A model generated the notes under the pieces. That model worked only from the letters and a program-made list of their open reading frames with translations. It was not told the DNA's origin and made no database searches. The translations under genes were made by a program, and so were the position numbers. From Planctomycetota bacterium (GTDB lineage Bacteria; Planctomycetota; Phycisphaerae; Phycisphaerales; SM1A02), in assembly GCA_021414025.1 (NCBI GenBank), contig JAIOPG010000004.1:304948-368947 (forward strand): a stretch of 64,000 nt of DNA, in the 5' to 3' direction. Positions within the stretch are counted from its first letter, which is position 1; each line of letters begins with the position of its first letter. Of this stretch, positions 31,010-40,355 are shown one piece after another.

Positions 31010-33454
31010 ATGCGTCGTGCCACTCGCCTCATCGCCTTTCGGCTCCTCTCGATCGCGGCGATCGGATCGTTGTGCTTCGCGGCGCGCATAGCGCCGCCGG
31101 AGGAGTTTCCACCGAAGGCGCCGATCGTCGCCAAAAGCGCGGAGCCGATTCCGGGATCGCTGCCACCCTCCTTGACCGCCGTGAAAGCCGCGGGCAAGCG
31201 CTGGCGGGTCGACTTCACCTTCAAGCCGCAGGAGCCGAATCCCAAAAGCGTTTCGCTCGCGGGAAGTTTCAACACATGGAACAAGCTGGCGACTCCGATG
31301 CGCCGCGCTCCCGATGGCGCCTGGACGGCGAGCGTGGAACTGCCCGAGGGCGTCACGCTCTACAAGTTCGTCGTCGACGGCGAGCAATGGTTCGCGGATC
31401 CGGCGAATCCCGAGGGCGATCCCGACGGAAACGGCGGCCGGAACTCGGTGCTGCGACTCGGTGATGCGGCGTTGCTCCGGCAGGCGCAGGGCGTTCGCGG
31501 CGATGGCAAGATCAACGCCGCCGCGCTGGGCCACGATCCCGCCCGCGCCCAGGACCGGGAGCATCGGCGCGACGACTCCTGGGCGATCCGCTACCGCACC
31601 CTCGCGGAGGACGTGGATTCAGTAAACTTGGCGACCCGCGAACTCGGCTCTTTCCCCATGCGGCGCGTCGGGCGGCTCGACTCGTTTGACTGGTGGGAAG
31701 TTGTTCTTCCCAGACCCCGTTCGCGGACGGACTACACCTTCCTCATCTCCGACGGAGCCACGCAATTGCGCGACGCCGAAATCTATTCCCTCGACCCCGC
31801 GGCCGCCTCCTCCTTCGTCACGCCCGACTGGGCCAAGAACGCGGTCTGGTACCACATCATGGTCGACCGCTTCCGCAACGGCGATGCCTCCAATGATCCG
31901 CAGAACACCCGTCCCTGGCGGAGCGAGTGGTACGCGACCAGCCCCTGGGAAGGCGCCAACGGCGAGACCTTCTACAACCACTTCGTCTTCGGCCGCATGT
32001 ACGGCGGCGACATCGCCGGCATGACGCAGGCGCTGCCCTATCTCAAGGAGCTGGGCGTGAACGCGCTCTACCTGCTGCCGATGTTCGAGGCCAGCACGCC
32101 GCACAAGTACAACGCGACCAACTACCTCCACATCGACGACGCCTTCGGAAAGCAGGGCGGCTACGCCAAGGCCGCGGCCGTCGAGGACTTGCTGGATTCC
32201 AAGACCTGGACCTGGACTGAAAGCGACAAGCAATTCCTCGCCTTCCTGAAGGAGGCCAAGAAGCAGGGCTTCAAGGTGATCATCGACGGTGTCTTCAACC
32301 ATGTCGGCACCCATCATCCGGCCTTCCTCGACGTGAAGAAGAATGGCCGCGAGAGCCGCTTCGCGGATTGGTTCAACATCAAGAGCTGGGATCCCTTCGA
32401 CTATGAGGGTTGGTTCGGTCACAGCGAGCTGCCGACCTTCCGCAAGGACGAGGAGCATGGCATCGCCAGTGACAGCGCGCGCAGGCACATTCTTGAAGTC
32501 ACGCGGCGCTGGATGGATCCCAACGGCGACGGCGATCCGAGCGACGGCATCGACGGCTGGCGCCTCGATGTGCCCAACGAGATCCCGATGTCCTTCTGGC
32601 GCGAGTGGCGCACGCTGGTCAAGAAGATCAACCCCCAGGCCTACATCACCGGCGAGATCTGGACGCGGGCCGACGCCTGGCTGGACGGCAACGCCTTCGA
32701 CGCGGTGATGAACTACGAGTTCTGCAAGCCGGCCATCGAGTGGATCATCAACCGCACGACCCGGATCACGCCGAGCGAGCTGGATGCGCACCTGGCCAAA
32801 CTTCGGCTGGCCTATCCGGCCGAGGCCACGTATGCGATGCAGAATCTGCTGGACAGCCACGACACCGACCGGATCGTCAGCATGGCGCGCAATCCCGACC
32901 GCGTCTACAACGAGAACAACCGCGAGCAGTCGGTGACGACCTACGACGCCTCCAAGCCCCGCGAGGAGGACTACCGCCGCGTGAGGCTGCTGGCCCTGCT
33001 GCAGATGACCTACGTTGGCGCGCCGATGATCTGGTATGGCACCGAGGCGGGCATGTGGGGCTCGGGCGATCCCAACAACCGCAAGCCGATGCTGTGGAAG
33101 GATCATGAGCCCTACGAGCAGCCCGAAGACAACCATGTCATGGGCGAGCAGCTGGCCTACTACAAGAGCGTGACGGCGCTGCGCAACAATCACTCGGCGC
33201 TGCGCACCGGCTCCTTCCAGACGGTGCTGACCGACGACGCGAAGAATGTCTGGGTCTTCCTGCGCAGCGACGCGAGCGAGCAGGTCCTGGTCGCCTTGAA
33301 CGCGAGCGACCAGGGGGCCATGGTCGAGTTGCCCGCGGAGATCGGCGAAGGTTGGTCCCTGATCTTCGGATCGCAGGTGGAAAAGACGAAGTTCCCCGCC
33401 GTGACGATCCCAGCCACCGCCGGCTGCGTGTGGGTCCGTCCCGCTCCCAAATGA
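31010..33454 (+). CDS. Exported GH13 alpha-amylase/neopullulanase-like glycoside hydrolase
   Basis: 814 residues. Signal peptide about 1-24 (LLSIAAIGSLCFAA). A CBM48/glycogen-binding-like module at about 62-130 (VSLAGSFNTWNK...LYKFVVDGEQWFADP), then a second immunoglobulin-like N domain to about 265, then the GH13 barrel (about 275-720) opening with NAVWYHIMVDRFRNGD. Catalytic regions: DGVFNHVG (I, near 427), GWRLDVPNE (II, nucleophile Asp near 519), TGEIWT (III, acid/base Glu near 547) and DSHDTDR (IV, near 616). The double N-domain and WYxIMVDRF signature fit the cyclomaltodextrinase/neopullulanase branch. Starts 30 bp from the divergent transporter gene; malQ and glgP follow. No SD; only a weak CAAACT precedes the ATG. 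Confidence 0.9.
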   Translation: MRRATRLIAFRLLSIAAIGSLCFAARIAPPEEFPPKAPIVAKSAEPIPGSLPPSLTAVKAAGKRWRVDFTFKPQEPNPKSVSLAGSFNTWNKLATPMRRAPDGAWTASVELPEGVTLYKFVVDGEQWFADPANPEGDPDGNGGRNSVLRLGDAALLRQAQGVRGDGKINAAALGHDPARAQDREHRRDDSWAIRYRTLAEDVDSVNLATRELGSFPMRRVGRLDSFDWWEVVLPRPRSRTDYTFLISDGATQLRDAEIYSLDPAAASSFVTPDWAKNAVWYHIMVDRFRNGDASNDPQNTRPWRSEWYATSPWEGANGETFYNHFVFGRMYGGDIAGMTQALPYLKELGVNALYLLPMFEASTPHKYNATNYLHIDDAFGKQGGYAKAAAVEDLLDSKTWTWTESDKQFLAFLKEAKKQGFKVIIDGVFNHVGTHHPAFLDVKKNGRESRFADWFNIKSWDPFDYEGWFGHSELPTFRKDEEHGIASDSARRHILEVTRRWMDPNGDGDPSDGIDGWRLDVPNEIPMSFWREWRTLVKKINPQAYITGEIWTRADAWLDGNAFDAVMNYEFCKPAIEWIINRTTRITPSELDAHLAKLRLAYPAEATYAMQNLLDSHDTDRIVSMARNPDRVYNENNREQSVTTYDASKPREEDYRRVRLLALLQMTYVGAPMIWYGTEAGMWGSGDPNNRKPMLWKDHEPYEQPEDNHVMGEQLAYYKSVTALRNNHSALRTGSFQTVLTDDAKNVWVFLRSDASEQVLVALNASDQGAMVELPAEIGEGWSLIFGSQVEKTKFPAVTIPATAGCVWVRPAPK

Positions 33455-33469
33455 CGCGCGGAAAAATCG

Positions 33470-33475
33470 TAGGAT
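33470..33475 (+). promoter_or_regulatory. -10-like TAGGAT before malQ
   Basis: TAGGAT ends six bases before the GTG at 33482, no SD between. It would give malQ its own leaderless transcript within the glucan cluster and supports the GTG start. Confidence 0.35.
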
Positions 33476-33481
33476 CGCAGC

Positions 33482-34897
33482 GTGTCAACCTCCATCTTTG
33501 ACCATCGTCAAGCCGGCGTGTTGCTGCACCTCGGCAGCGTGCCCGGTCCACACGGCATCGGCGACCTGGGTCCGCAGGCCTTCCGCGTGGCCGACTGGAT
33601 CGCCGCCTCGGGCTCGACCCTGTGGCAGATGCTTCCGGTGGGACCGGTCGGCAAGGGGGACTCGCCCTATTCGGCGACCAGCAGCTTTGCGATCGAGCCG
33701 CTCTTCCTCAGCCTGGAAGAACTGGCACGCAAAGGATTGCTTTCAAGGGAATCGTTGAAGGCGCCCGCTTCCCTTGGCCGCGGCAAGACTGATTACACAA
33801 GAGCTCGCGCCTTCAAATGGCCGCGTTTCCTTGAGGCATTCGAGCGATTCACCCGGAAAGGGGGAATTCGCAGCGCGAGCTTCCAGAAGTTTCGCCGCGA
33901 TCATCGCAACTGGCTGCCCGGCTGGTGCGACTTCGCCTCGCGGCAGGATGGCCGCGAGCCCGCGCTGCACGCCTTCGTGCAATTCATGTTGGCCGAGCAA
34001 TGGCAGCGGCTGCGCCGGCACTGCTCCAAACGTGGCGTGCATCTGATCGGCGACCTGCCCATTTTCGTGAGCCTGGACTCCGCGGATGTGTGCGACCACC
34101 CCGAGCTCTTCCGCCTGGACGCGAAGGGACGCCCCGAGGTGGTGACCGGCGTGCCTCCCGATTGCTTCTCGAAGGATGGCCAGCTCTGGGAGCATCCGCA
34201 CTATCGCTGGCCCGCGCATCGCCGCCAGCGCTTCGCATGGTGGATCAGCCGCGTCAGGATCGCCCTGAATCGCTTCGACGCGCTGCGCATCGACCACTTC
34301 GTGGGGTTGAATCACGCCTATGAAATACCCGGCGCCGCCAGGACGGCGCGAAAGGGCGAGTGGCGGCCGACGCCCGGCCGTGAACTCCTGACCGCGATCC
34401 GCAAAAAACTCGGCGTGCTTCCGTTGATCGCCGAGGATCTGGGGGCGCTGACACCCGCGGCCGAAAAATTGCGCGACGACTTCGGCCTGCCCGGCATGAA
34501 GCTGCTGCACAACGCCTTCTACGGGCCGAACTCGGGCGACCTTCCCCACCGGCATCCGAAGCGCAGCGTGATCTATCCCGGCACACACGACAACGACACC
34601 ACGCGTGGCTGGTGGCAGGGGCTCGCGCCCCCGGCGCGCGCCCGATTCCTCGCCCTCTCCGGTGCGGATTCATCCCGGCCCGAAAAAGCCATGATCCGCA
34701 TGGCCTACGGCAGCCCCGCCAACACCGCCATCGTTGCGGCGCAGGACCTTTTGGGACTGGAACGCCGCGATCGCATGAACGTGCCCGGGGTCGCCGTCGG
34801 AAACTGGTCCTGGCGGCTGGAACCGGGGGCCTTGAGGGCGCCCATGGCGGCGCGGCTGCGAAAATTGGCCCTGGATTCCGGACGGCTTGCACTGTGA
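33482..34897 (+). CDS. malQ: 4-alpha-glucanotransferase (amylomaltase), GH77
   Basis: 471 residues from a GTG. Cytoplasmic enzyme that transfers alpha-1,4-glucan segments between maltodextrins, releasing glucose. Seen: GVLLHLGSVPGPHGIGDLG opening, WQMLPVGP, GDSPYSATSSFA, LIGDLPIFV, DALRIDHFVGL (nucleophile Asp near 265), LIAEDLG (acid/base Glu near 317) and YPGTHDNDTTRGW. No signal peptide, consistent with action on imported oligosaccharides. Lies 27 bp after the exported GH13 gene and 26 bp before glgP. Confidence 0.96.
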   Translation: MSTSIFDHRQAGVLLHLGSVPGPHGIGDLGPQAFRVADWIAASGSTLWQMLPVGPVGKGDSPYSATSSFAIEPLFLSLEELARKGLLSRESLKAPASLGRGKTDYTRARAFKWPRFLEAFERFTRKGGIRSASFQKFRRDHRNWLPGWCDFASRQDGREPALHAFVQFMLAEQWQRLRRHCSKRGVHLIGDLPIFVSLDSADVCDHPELFRLDAKGRPEVVTGVPPDCFSKDGQLWEHPHYRWPAHRRQRFAWWISRVRIALNRFDALRIDHFVGLNHAYEIPGAARTARKGEWRPTPGRELLTAIRKKLGVLPLIAEDLGALTPAAEKLRDDFGLPGMKLLHNAFYGPNSGDLPHRHPKRSVIYPGTHDNDTTRGWWQGLAPPARARFLALSGADSSRPEKAMIRMAYGSPANTAIVAAQDLLGLERRDRMNVPGVAVGNWSWRLEPGALRAPMAARLRKLALDSGRLAL

Positions 34898-34923
34898 CGC
34901 ATTTTCGGCGAAGGTGATCGGCT

Positions 34924-37149
34924 ATGGCTCATCCCGACACTCCCTCGGCCAAGATGCGATCGAACCTCTCCCCGGCGACGGTCACGCCATTGAAAAGGAA
35001 GCCCGCCTCGCAGAAAGTTGCCATCACGCCAAAGGACGCCAAAGCGCTTGAAGGCCTCGAGCGAGATCTGCACAACATCGCCGCCGACCTCTGGTGGTCC
35101 TGGAACGAGATCGGTCGGCGCCCCTTCGCGGCGCTTGATCCCTCCACGTGGGAGGCCTCGGGGCACAATCCGCTGGCCGTGCTGGCCCGGCTGGACCATT
35201 CCATGTTCGCCACGCGCTGCCAGGAGCCGGAGTTCGTCGGCATGATCCGCGCCGCCCGCGACGCCCAGAAGATCTATCACTCCACCGAGCCCTGGTTCGA
35301 GCGCACCGCGCCCGCCGGCAGCTCCACGCTGCATGTGGCCTATTTTTGCAGTGAGTTCGCCATCCACGAGAGCCTGCAGCAGTACGCCGGCGGACTCGGC
35401 GTGCTGGCCGGTGACCACATGAAGAGCGCCAGCGACCTGGGCGTGCCGATCACCGGAGTCGGGCTTCTCTACCAGCGCGGCTACTACCTGCAGCAGCTGC
35501 GGACCGACGGTTCGACGCGGGTGATCGAGCCCTACTGGTCGACCGAGCAGATGCCGTTGACCGATGAGAAGCTGGTCATCCGGGTTCCGCTGGGCAACCG
35601 GAAGGTCCGCGCCAAGATCTGGTCGATGCGGATCGGACGCGTCCGAATCATGCTGCTGGACACCGATCTCAAGGCCAACAAGAAACGCGACCGCCGACTG
35701 ACCGAGGGCCTCTACAAGGGCGAGCCGGCGCTGCGGCTGCGCCAGCAGGTGCTGCTGGGCGTCGGCGGCGTGATTGCACTGCGCGAGCTCAGGCTCAAGC
35801 CGACCGTCTTCCACCTGAACGAGGGCCACGCGGCCTTCGCCTCGGTGACCCGGCTGGCGGCGCTGGTCGATGATGGCGTCTCCATCGAGAAGGCCATTGA
35901 GCAGGTCCGCGGCAGCACGGTCTTCACCACGCACACCCCGGTGCCCGCGGGACACGACCGCTATGACGCCGAGGAGGTTGCCGACCTCATGGAACCCTGC
36001 TGGAAGAAGGCCGGCCTGGCCCGGCGCGCCTTCCTGGAGATGGGCTCGGAGAATCCCAACGATCCCAAGGCGACCTTCTGCATGACGGTGCTCGCCCTTC
36101 GCACCGCCCAGTTCGTCAACGGCGTCGCGGCGCTGCACGGACGGGTGAGCCGCGAAATGTGGCAGGGGGTCTTCGGGGCCGCCGACGCGGCGCTGGTGCC
36201 GATCGGCCATGTCACCAACGGCGTCCATGCCCGCACCTGGCTCGCCCCCGAGGCCGAGGCCTTCTGGAAAAAGCACATCGGCCTGGATCTTGATCGCATC
36301 GAGACCGGCGAAGATCCCTGGAAAAGTGTTCCCAACGTCGACCCCGCGGCTCTCTGGCAGCTGCGAAGCGACCTGCGCAATCGCCTGGTCCACTTCATCC
36401 GCGAACGGCTGCTCATGCAGGCGATGCGTCGCGGCGACGCGCCGGATCCGGCCCTGCGTTCCCTCCACGCCTTCGATCCCGCGGCGCTGACCATCGGCTT
36501 TGCCCGCCGCTTCGCCACCTACAAGCGGGCCCCCCTGATCTTCCGCGACGCGGAGCGTCTGCGCCGCATTTTGGGCGATGCCAAGCGGCCGGTTCAGATC
36601 GTCTTCGCGGGCAAGGCCCATCCGCGCGACAAGGATGGCCAGGCCTACGCAGCTCAGGTGCATCACTGGGCGACGGAGTCCGGCTTCGAGGGGCGCATCG
36701 TGCTGCTGGAGGAGTACGACATGCATGTCGGCCGCATGCTGGTGAGCGGCTGCGACGTCTGGTTGAATAATCCGCTGCGGCCCTACGAGGCCAGCGGCAC
36801 CAGCGGCATGAAGCCCCCCATGCATGGCGGAATCAACCTGAGCATCCTGGATGGCTGGTGGCCCGAGGCCTGTGACGGCACCAACGGCTGGGCGATCGGC
36901 GATGGCCGCGAGGGGACCGATCGCGAGGAGCAGGATCGGATCGACGCGGAGAGCCTCTACGGCCTCCTGGAGAACGAAGTGGTGCCCGACTTCTTCGATC
37001 GAGATCACGGCGGTGTGCCCCAGCGCTGGCTCCAGCGCTGCATCCGAAGCGCGGCGACCATTCCCGGCCGGTTCAATTCCCACCGGATGGTGGCGGAATA
37101 CCTGGAGAAGTCCTATCTGCCGGCGCTGGAAAGCTCGAAGCAGAAATAG
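34924..37149 (+). CDS. glgP: Alpha-glucan phosphorylase, GT35 (short DUF3417-type)
   Basis: 741 residues. PLP enzyme releasing glucose 1-phosphate from glycogen or maltodextrin. N-terminal DUF3417-type segment at about 40-125 (LHNIAADLWWSWNEIGRRPF). Core motifs: HVAYFCSEFAIHESLQQYAGGLG (compressed: CSEFAIHE..QQYAGGLGVLAGDH), FHLNEGHAAF, THTPVPAGHDRY, IGFARRFATYKRAPL, and the PLP/phosphate motif EASGTSGMKPPMHGG with its Lys near 625, then NLSILDGWW. This short archaeal/Thermotoga-like form differs from E. coli GlgP. Good SD (AAGGTG, spacing 7). With MalQ it would convert imported maltodextrins to glucose 1-phosphate. Confidence 0.95.
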   Translation: MAHPDTPSAKMRSNLSPATVTPLKRKPASQKVAITPKDAKALEGLERDLHNIAADLWWSWNEIGRRPFAALDPSTWEASGHNPLAVLARLDHSMFATRCQEPEFVGMIRAARDAQKIYHSTEPWFERTAPAGSSTLHVAYFCSEFAIHESLQQYAGGLGVLAGDHMKSASDLGVPITGVGLLYQRGYYLQQLRTDGSTRVIEPYWSTEQMPLTDEKLVIRVPLGNRKVRAKIWSMRIGRVRIMLLDTDLKANKKRDRRLTEGLYKGEPALRLRQQVLLGVGGVIALRELRLKPTVFHLNEGHAAFASVTRLAALVDDGVSIEKAIEQVRGSTVFTTHTPVPAGHDRYDAEEVADLMEPCWKKAGLARRAFLEMGSENPNDPKATFCMTVLALRTAQFVNGVAALHGRVSREMWQGVFGAADAALVPIGHVTNGVHARTWLAPEAEAFWKKHIGLDLDRIETGEDPWKSVPNVDPAALWQLRSDLRNRLVHFIRERLLMQAMRRGDAPDPALRSLHAFDPAALTIGFARRFATYKRAPLIFRDAERLRRILGDAKRPVQIVFAGKAHPRDKDGQAYAAQVHHWATESGFEGRIVLLEEYDMHVGRMLVSGCDVWLNNPLRPYEASGTSGMKPPMHGGINLSILDGWWPEACDGTNGWAIGDGREGTDREEQDRIDAESLYGLLENEVVPDFFDRDHGGVPQRWLQRCIRSAATIPGRFNSHRMVAEYLEKSYLPALESSKQK

Positions 37150-37165
37150 TCCGCAAAAAGAAGAA

Positions 37166-37187
37166 ACCCCGCCTTTGAAAGCGGGGT
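37166..37187. terminator. Probable bidirectional terminator between glgP and PEP-CTERM gene
   Basis: ACCCCGC-CTTTGAAA-GCGGGGT, 7-bp GC stem, flanked by an A-rich run upstream (CAAAAAGAAGAA) and TCTCTT downstream. Lies between the convergent stops at 37149 and 37258; the A-run would be a T-rich tail for the minus strand. Confidence 0.6.
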
Positions 37188-37257
37188 CTCTTGAAATCAC
37201 TCCAAACCCGTATTGCGTCAGTGAAACGCGAGGCAAGTCCGCCTCGCAAGTGATGCT

Positions 37258-37920
37258 TTACGCCCGACGACGCTTGCCGAGAAGACCTGCGAGTCCGACC
37301 AAGGCGATGGCGCCTGGAGTCGGAACCGGGACAACGCGGTAGTCAAGGTATTCGCCGGCGGTGCTCGCCTCGCCCCAGCCACTGGTCGCTGCCGTGGCTC
37401 GGCTCAGGTGATCCACACCGGGATCATTGCCGCCGCCGCTTGTTGCCACATCAAAGTACATGTGGTCGCCGGCACTCAACCCAAGCGAAGCGAGGGAGAC
37501 CGTCCAGGAGACCGTGTTGCCGCTCACCGAGTTGGTGAAGGTCTGCGATCCGCCCCAATCCCAGCCGCCGCCATTGAAGGCGACATTCTGGCTGTTGTCG
37601 GTGGGCTGGTCGATCCAGCTGCCGATGAAGTGGTTGGCGTTGCCGCCATTCTGATTGATCGGGCGCGACCAGGCATTGCTGCCGTCGCCGTTGCCAGCGG
37701 TTCTGATGAGGATCATGAATTTGGACCAAGACGCAAAGCCGCGCGTGGTCACGGCGAAGGTGATGCTCGAAGCATCGTTCGTCACGGAGACGCTCGAGAT
37801 GTCGAGGTTGGCCAAGCCACCATTGTCGAAGAGATCATTTTCCGCGTCGACATAGACATCGGCGAAAGAAGAACTCGCTGCGAGACAGGCGACCGTTGCG
37901 GCAATCTTGAAAGTGTTCAT
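37258..37920 (-). CDS. PEP-CTERM-like exported protein
   Basis: 220 residues from the ATG at 37920 (GGAG nine bases upstream). Signal peptide about 1-20 (AATVACLAASSSFA/DV). A beta-rich, Gly/Asn/Ser-rich domain follows (VYVDAENDLFDNGG...), then VPTPGAIALVGLAGLLGKRRRA: a P-x-P-x motif, one membrane helix and an Arg cluster, the layout of PEP-CTERM/exosortase sorting tails in the planctomycete PTPGA variant. Exosortase is not encoded in the window. The passenger resembles carbohydrate-facing surface proteins only in composition; the neighbouring amylases make a glucan-related role possible, not shown. Confidence 0.85.
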   Translation of the reverse strand: MNTFKIAATVACLAASSSFADVYVDAENDLFDNGGLANLDISSVSVTNDASSITFAVTTRGFASWSKFMILIRTAGNGDGSNAWSRPINQNGGNANHFIGSWIDQPTDNSQNVAFNGGGWDWGGSQTFTNSVSGNTVSWTVSLASLGLSAGDHMYFDVATSGGGNDPGVDHLSRATAATSGWGEASTAGEYLDYRVVPVPTPGAIALVGLAGLLGKRRRA

Positions 37921-38146
37921 ACGGGAAGGCTCCAATGCGCCGCTAATGAACGCGCGGCTTGACGCCCTTCACCATTCTCCAACAGGTCTCAATAATGCCA
38001 CATGCGGGGACCGTTGCAACTCGAAAGCCCGATTTTCCAGAAAAAATGCCTTAATAATTTCCCGCCGCGACGGATCTAAGGCCGCCATTTGCTCCGAGAT
38101 GAGCCCTGCCTTTGCAAAAACCGGGTGTCGGCTCGGAAATGACGGG

Positions 38147-40216
38147 TCAGGAACAGGTCCAGTCGTAGTCAAGCAGGAGCACGCCAACATCGCCGCCGTC
38201 GACCTCGCCGCTTCCGTCCAAGTCGCTGGCGCAGCCGGGGCAGGGGCCGAAGTCAAGCAGCAGCAGGCCGAGATCCCCCGAGTCGACTACGCAGTCTCCG
38301 TTGAGGTCCGATGGATTGCCCTGGCTCGCTCCATCCTGGCTGTAGACGATGAAGGAATACGCACCCGCGTTGAAGTTGCCGCTGTAGGGCATCCCGTCAT
38401 AGGGGCCTCCATCAGCCTCGATATCCACGCAGAGCGTGTTCGCGTAGTCGCTCGAGTAGCCATTCCAGTCGCTGTTCATCCGGCAGCGCCACATGCCGGG
38501 ACGGGGCAGGCCGATCCGGTAGTTGGTCAGCGGCCAGGTGCTGAAGTTCGCCAGCACCACCACATCGTCGCCGCCGCCGCCATTCTCCCAGCGATGCCAG
38601 GCGATGACCTTGTTCCAGTCGTTCACATGGAAGACATTGGTGCTGGCGCCGGTCAGGCCGCGGGTTTCCCCGTTCAAATTGCGCCGCAGCGCGATCATGT
38701 CCTTGTAGAGCTGCAGGATGCCGGCGTAGGTCGTGGTCTTGCTCCAATCCAGCGGATCGTTCGGATCGAAGTAGCCATCCTCAAGAAACTCCTGGCCCAT
38801 GAACATCATGGGAATGCCGGGGCTGAAAAAGGCGACCGCCGCGGCGAGCGTGCTGCGCTTGCGGGCATACCAGTTGCCCGGCGCAGCGGGGCTGATCTCG
38901 GAGGGCACGCGGCTCTTGCCGTTGGCGTCCTCGTCGTGGCTCTCGGTGTAGATGATGCGCTGGGTGTGGACGCCGTTGTAATTCTGCAGAATGATGTCGC
39001 GCACGGAGGCCATGCTGCGGTTGGCGTCGCTGGTTTCCTCGACGACGCTGCGGATGCTGTGCACGAACCAGTCCCACTGGGTGTCGAAGCCGGCGCCGCC
39101 CGCTCCGGTGGGCTTGGTGACCCAGTCGTTATCGTCGAAATCCTCGGCGATTGACAGCTTCCCGGGATAGGCCGCGTCGATCTCGTTGTTGCACCACTGC
39201 AGCAGGCTCCAGCCCTCGGGAATGTCGATGCCGAATTGGTCGGTCCGGCGGATGTACTTGGTGCCATCCCAGCGCAGGCCGTCCATGCGGAACTCGTCCA
39301 GCCACATCATGGCGTTGTCGCGGATGTACTGGCGCACCTCGCCGCGCGAATAGTCCATTCGGGTGTTGCCCCAGGGGGTCGTGGCGTGGGTGGTGTCGTT
39401 GTAGAAGAAGATGCCGCCCAGGTTGTTGGCGTTCCAGCCGTCGAACTTCCACATGTCCAGGTCGTTGGGGCCGAGGTGGTTGTAGACGACGTCGTTGAGC
39501 ACGGCGATCCCGCGGGCGTGGCACTCGTCGACGAATTTCTTCAAGTCGTTCGGGTTTCCGTAAATGCTTTCGACGGAGAAGGGATAGCTGAGGTTGTAGC
39601 CCCAGGAGAGATCGCCGGGAAACTCGTTGATCGGAAGCAGCTCCACGCAGTTCACGCCGAGCGACTGGATGTGATCCAGCTTGGCGATCGCATCGATGAA
39701 GGTGCCGGGGGCGGAGCCGTCGGGAACCCAGAAGGCCCCGATGTGCATCTCGTAGATGATCAGCTCGTTCCAGTTGTCAATCTGGAAGTTGTTGTTGACC
39801 CAGGTGTAGGAATTCGGGTCGTACACCACGCTGTTGCCGACGCTGTTGGTCAGGCGGCGGGCGCGAGGATCATTCTTCTGGGTGTAGACGTTGTTGTACT
39901 TCACCGCGAACTTGTACTGGGCGTTGGCGACGACGTTGGGGACGTCGCCCGACCACCAGCCGTTGCCCTCGCTGCCGAGCATGTGCGCCGTGTTGCTGTA
40001 GAAGTTGAAGGAGCCGGCCACGCTCACGGCCTGGGCGTTGGGGGCCCAGGTTCGGAAGGTGACCCCCTTGTTGGAGGAGCTCACGAAGTAGGGGATGGCG
40101 CCCACGCCGGGCCGGCTGGAGGGCGAGAGTTGCGCGGCGAAGGCGCTGGACAGACAGACCGCTGCGACGAGGGCGGCGAACACGTTGGCGGCGATGGAGT
40201 GTTTCTTGGTGGGCAT
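38147..40216 (-). CDS. Exported GH13 enzyme with dockerin-like tail
   Basis: 689 residues from the ATG at 40216 (a TTG two codons upstream is rejected). Signal peptide about 1-28 (VFAALVAAVCLSSAFA). CBM48-like N domain at about 45-130 (VTFRTWAPNAQAVSVAGSFN), then a GH13 barrel opening with LIIYEMHIGAF: region I DVVYNHLG (near 240), II GLRWDGTKY (nucleophile Asp near 314), III LSIAEDF (Glu near 355), IV ESHDED (near 427). The barrel resembles the branching enzyme/alpha-amylase branch, so activity could be hydrolysis or branching. The C-terminal 55 residues carry two dockerin-like loops (DLNGDCVVDSGD, DLDGSGEVDGGD) joined by LLDFGPCPGC, the same tail as the tandem pair at 24-26 kb. Confidence 0.9.
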   Translation of the reverse strand: MPTKKHSIAANVFAALVAAVCLSSAFAAQLSPSSRPGVGAIPYFVSSSNKGVTFRTWAPNAQAVSVAGSFNFYSNTAHMLGSEGNGWWSGDVPNVVANAQYKFAVKYNNVYTQKNDPRARRLTNSVGNSVVYDPNSYTWVNNNFQIDNWNELIIYEMHIGAFWVPDGSAPGTFIDAIAKLDHIQSLGVNCVELLPINEFPGDLSWGYNLSYPFSVESIYGNPNDLKKFVDECHARGIAVLNDVVYNHLGPNDLDMWKFDGWNANNLGGIFFYNDTTHATTPWGNTRMDYSRGEVRQYIRDNAMMWLDEFRMDGLRWDGTKYIRRTDQFGIDIPEGWSLLQWCNNEIDAAYPGKLSIAEDFDDNDWVTKPTGAGGAGFDTQWDWFVHSIRSVVEETSDANRSMASVRDIILQNYNGVHTQRIIYTESHDEDANGKSRVPSEISPAAPGNWYARKRSTLAAAVAFFSPGIPMMFMGQEFLEDGYFDPNDPLDWSKTTTYAGILQLYKDMIALRRNLNGETRGLTGASTNVFHVNDWNKVIAWHRWENGGGGDDVVVLANFSTWPLTNYRIGLPRPGMWRCRMNSDWNGYSSDYANTLCVDIEADGGPYDGMPYSGNFNAGAYSFIVYSQDGASQGNPSDLNGDCVVDSGDLGLLLLDFGPCPGCASDLDGSGEVDGGDVGVLLLDYDWTCS

Positions 40217-40355
40217 CAACAAGTGGTCTTTCAGGGCTGACGGGTCTGTCCATCAACATAATCCGAAAACACCGGAAGGCGAGGTCTTTCCTGCATTTTC
40301 GCGGACTTTGGAACTATAGCCTTATCCCAATGCCATCTCGCGCATTATTTGGACG

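Noticed and set aside
30980..31564. Upstream in-frame extension of the binding-protein/permease ORF (would give 996 aa)
   Set aside because: It is antisense to the GH13 signal peptide and CBM48 module. The ATG at 30979 gives a good membrane-anchor N-terminus and has a TATACT box.
38101..38146. Possible terminator after the dockerin-tailed GH13 gene
   Set aside because: Only weak, interrupted complementarity and no T-run on the minus strand.
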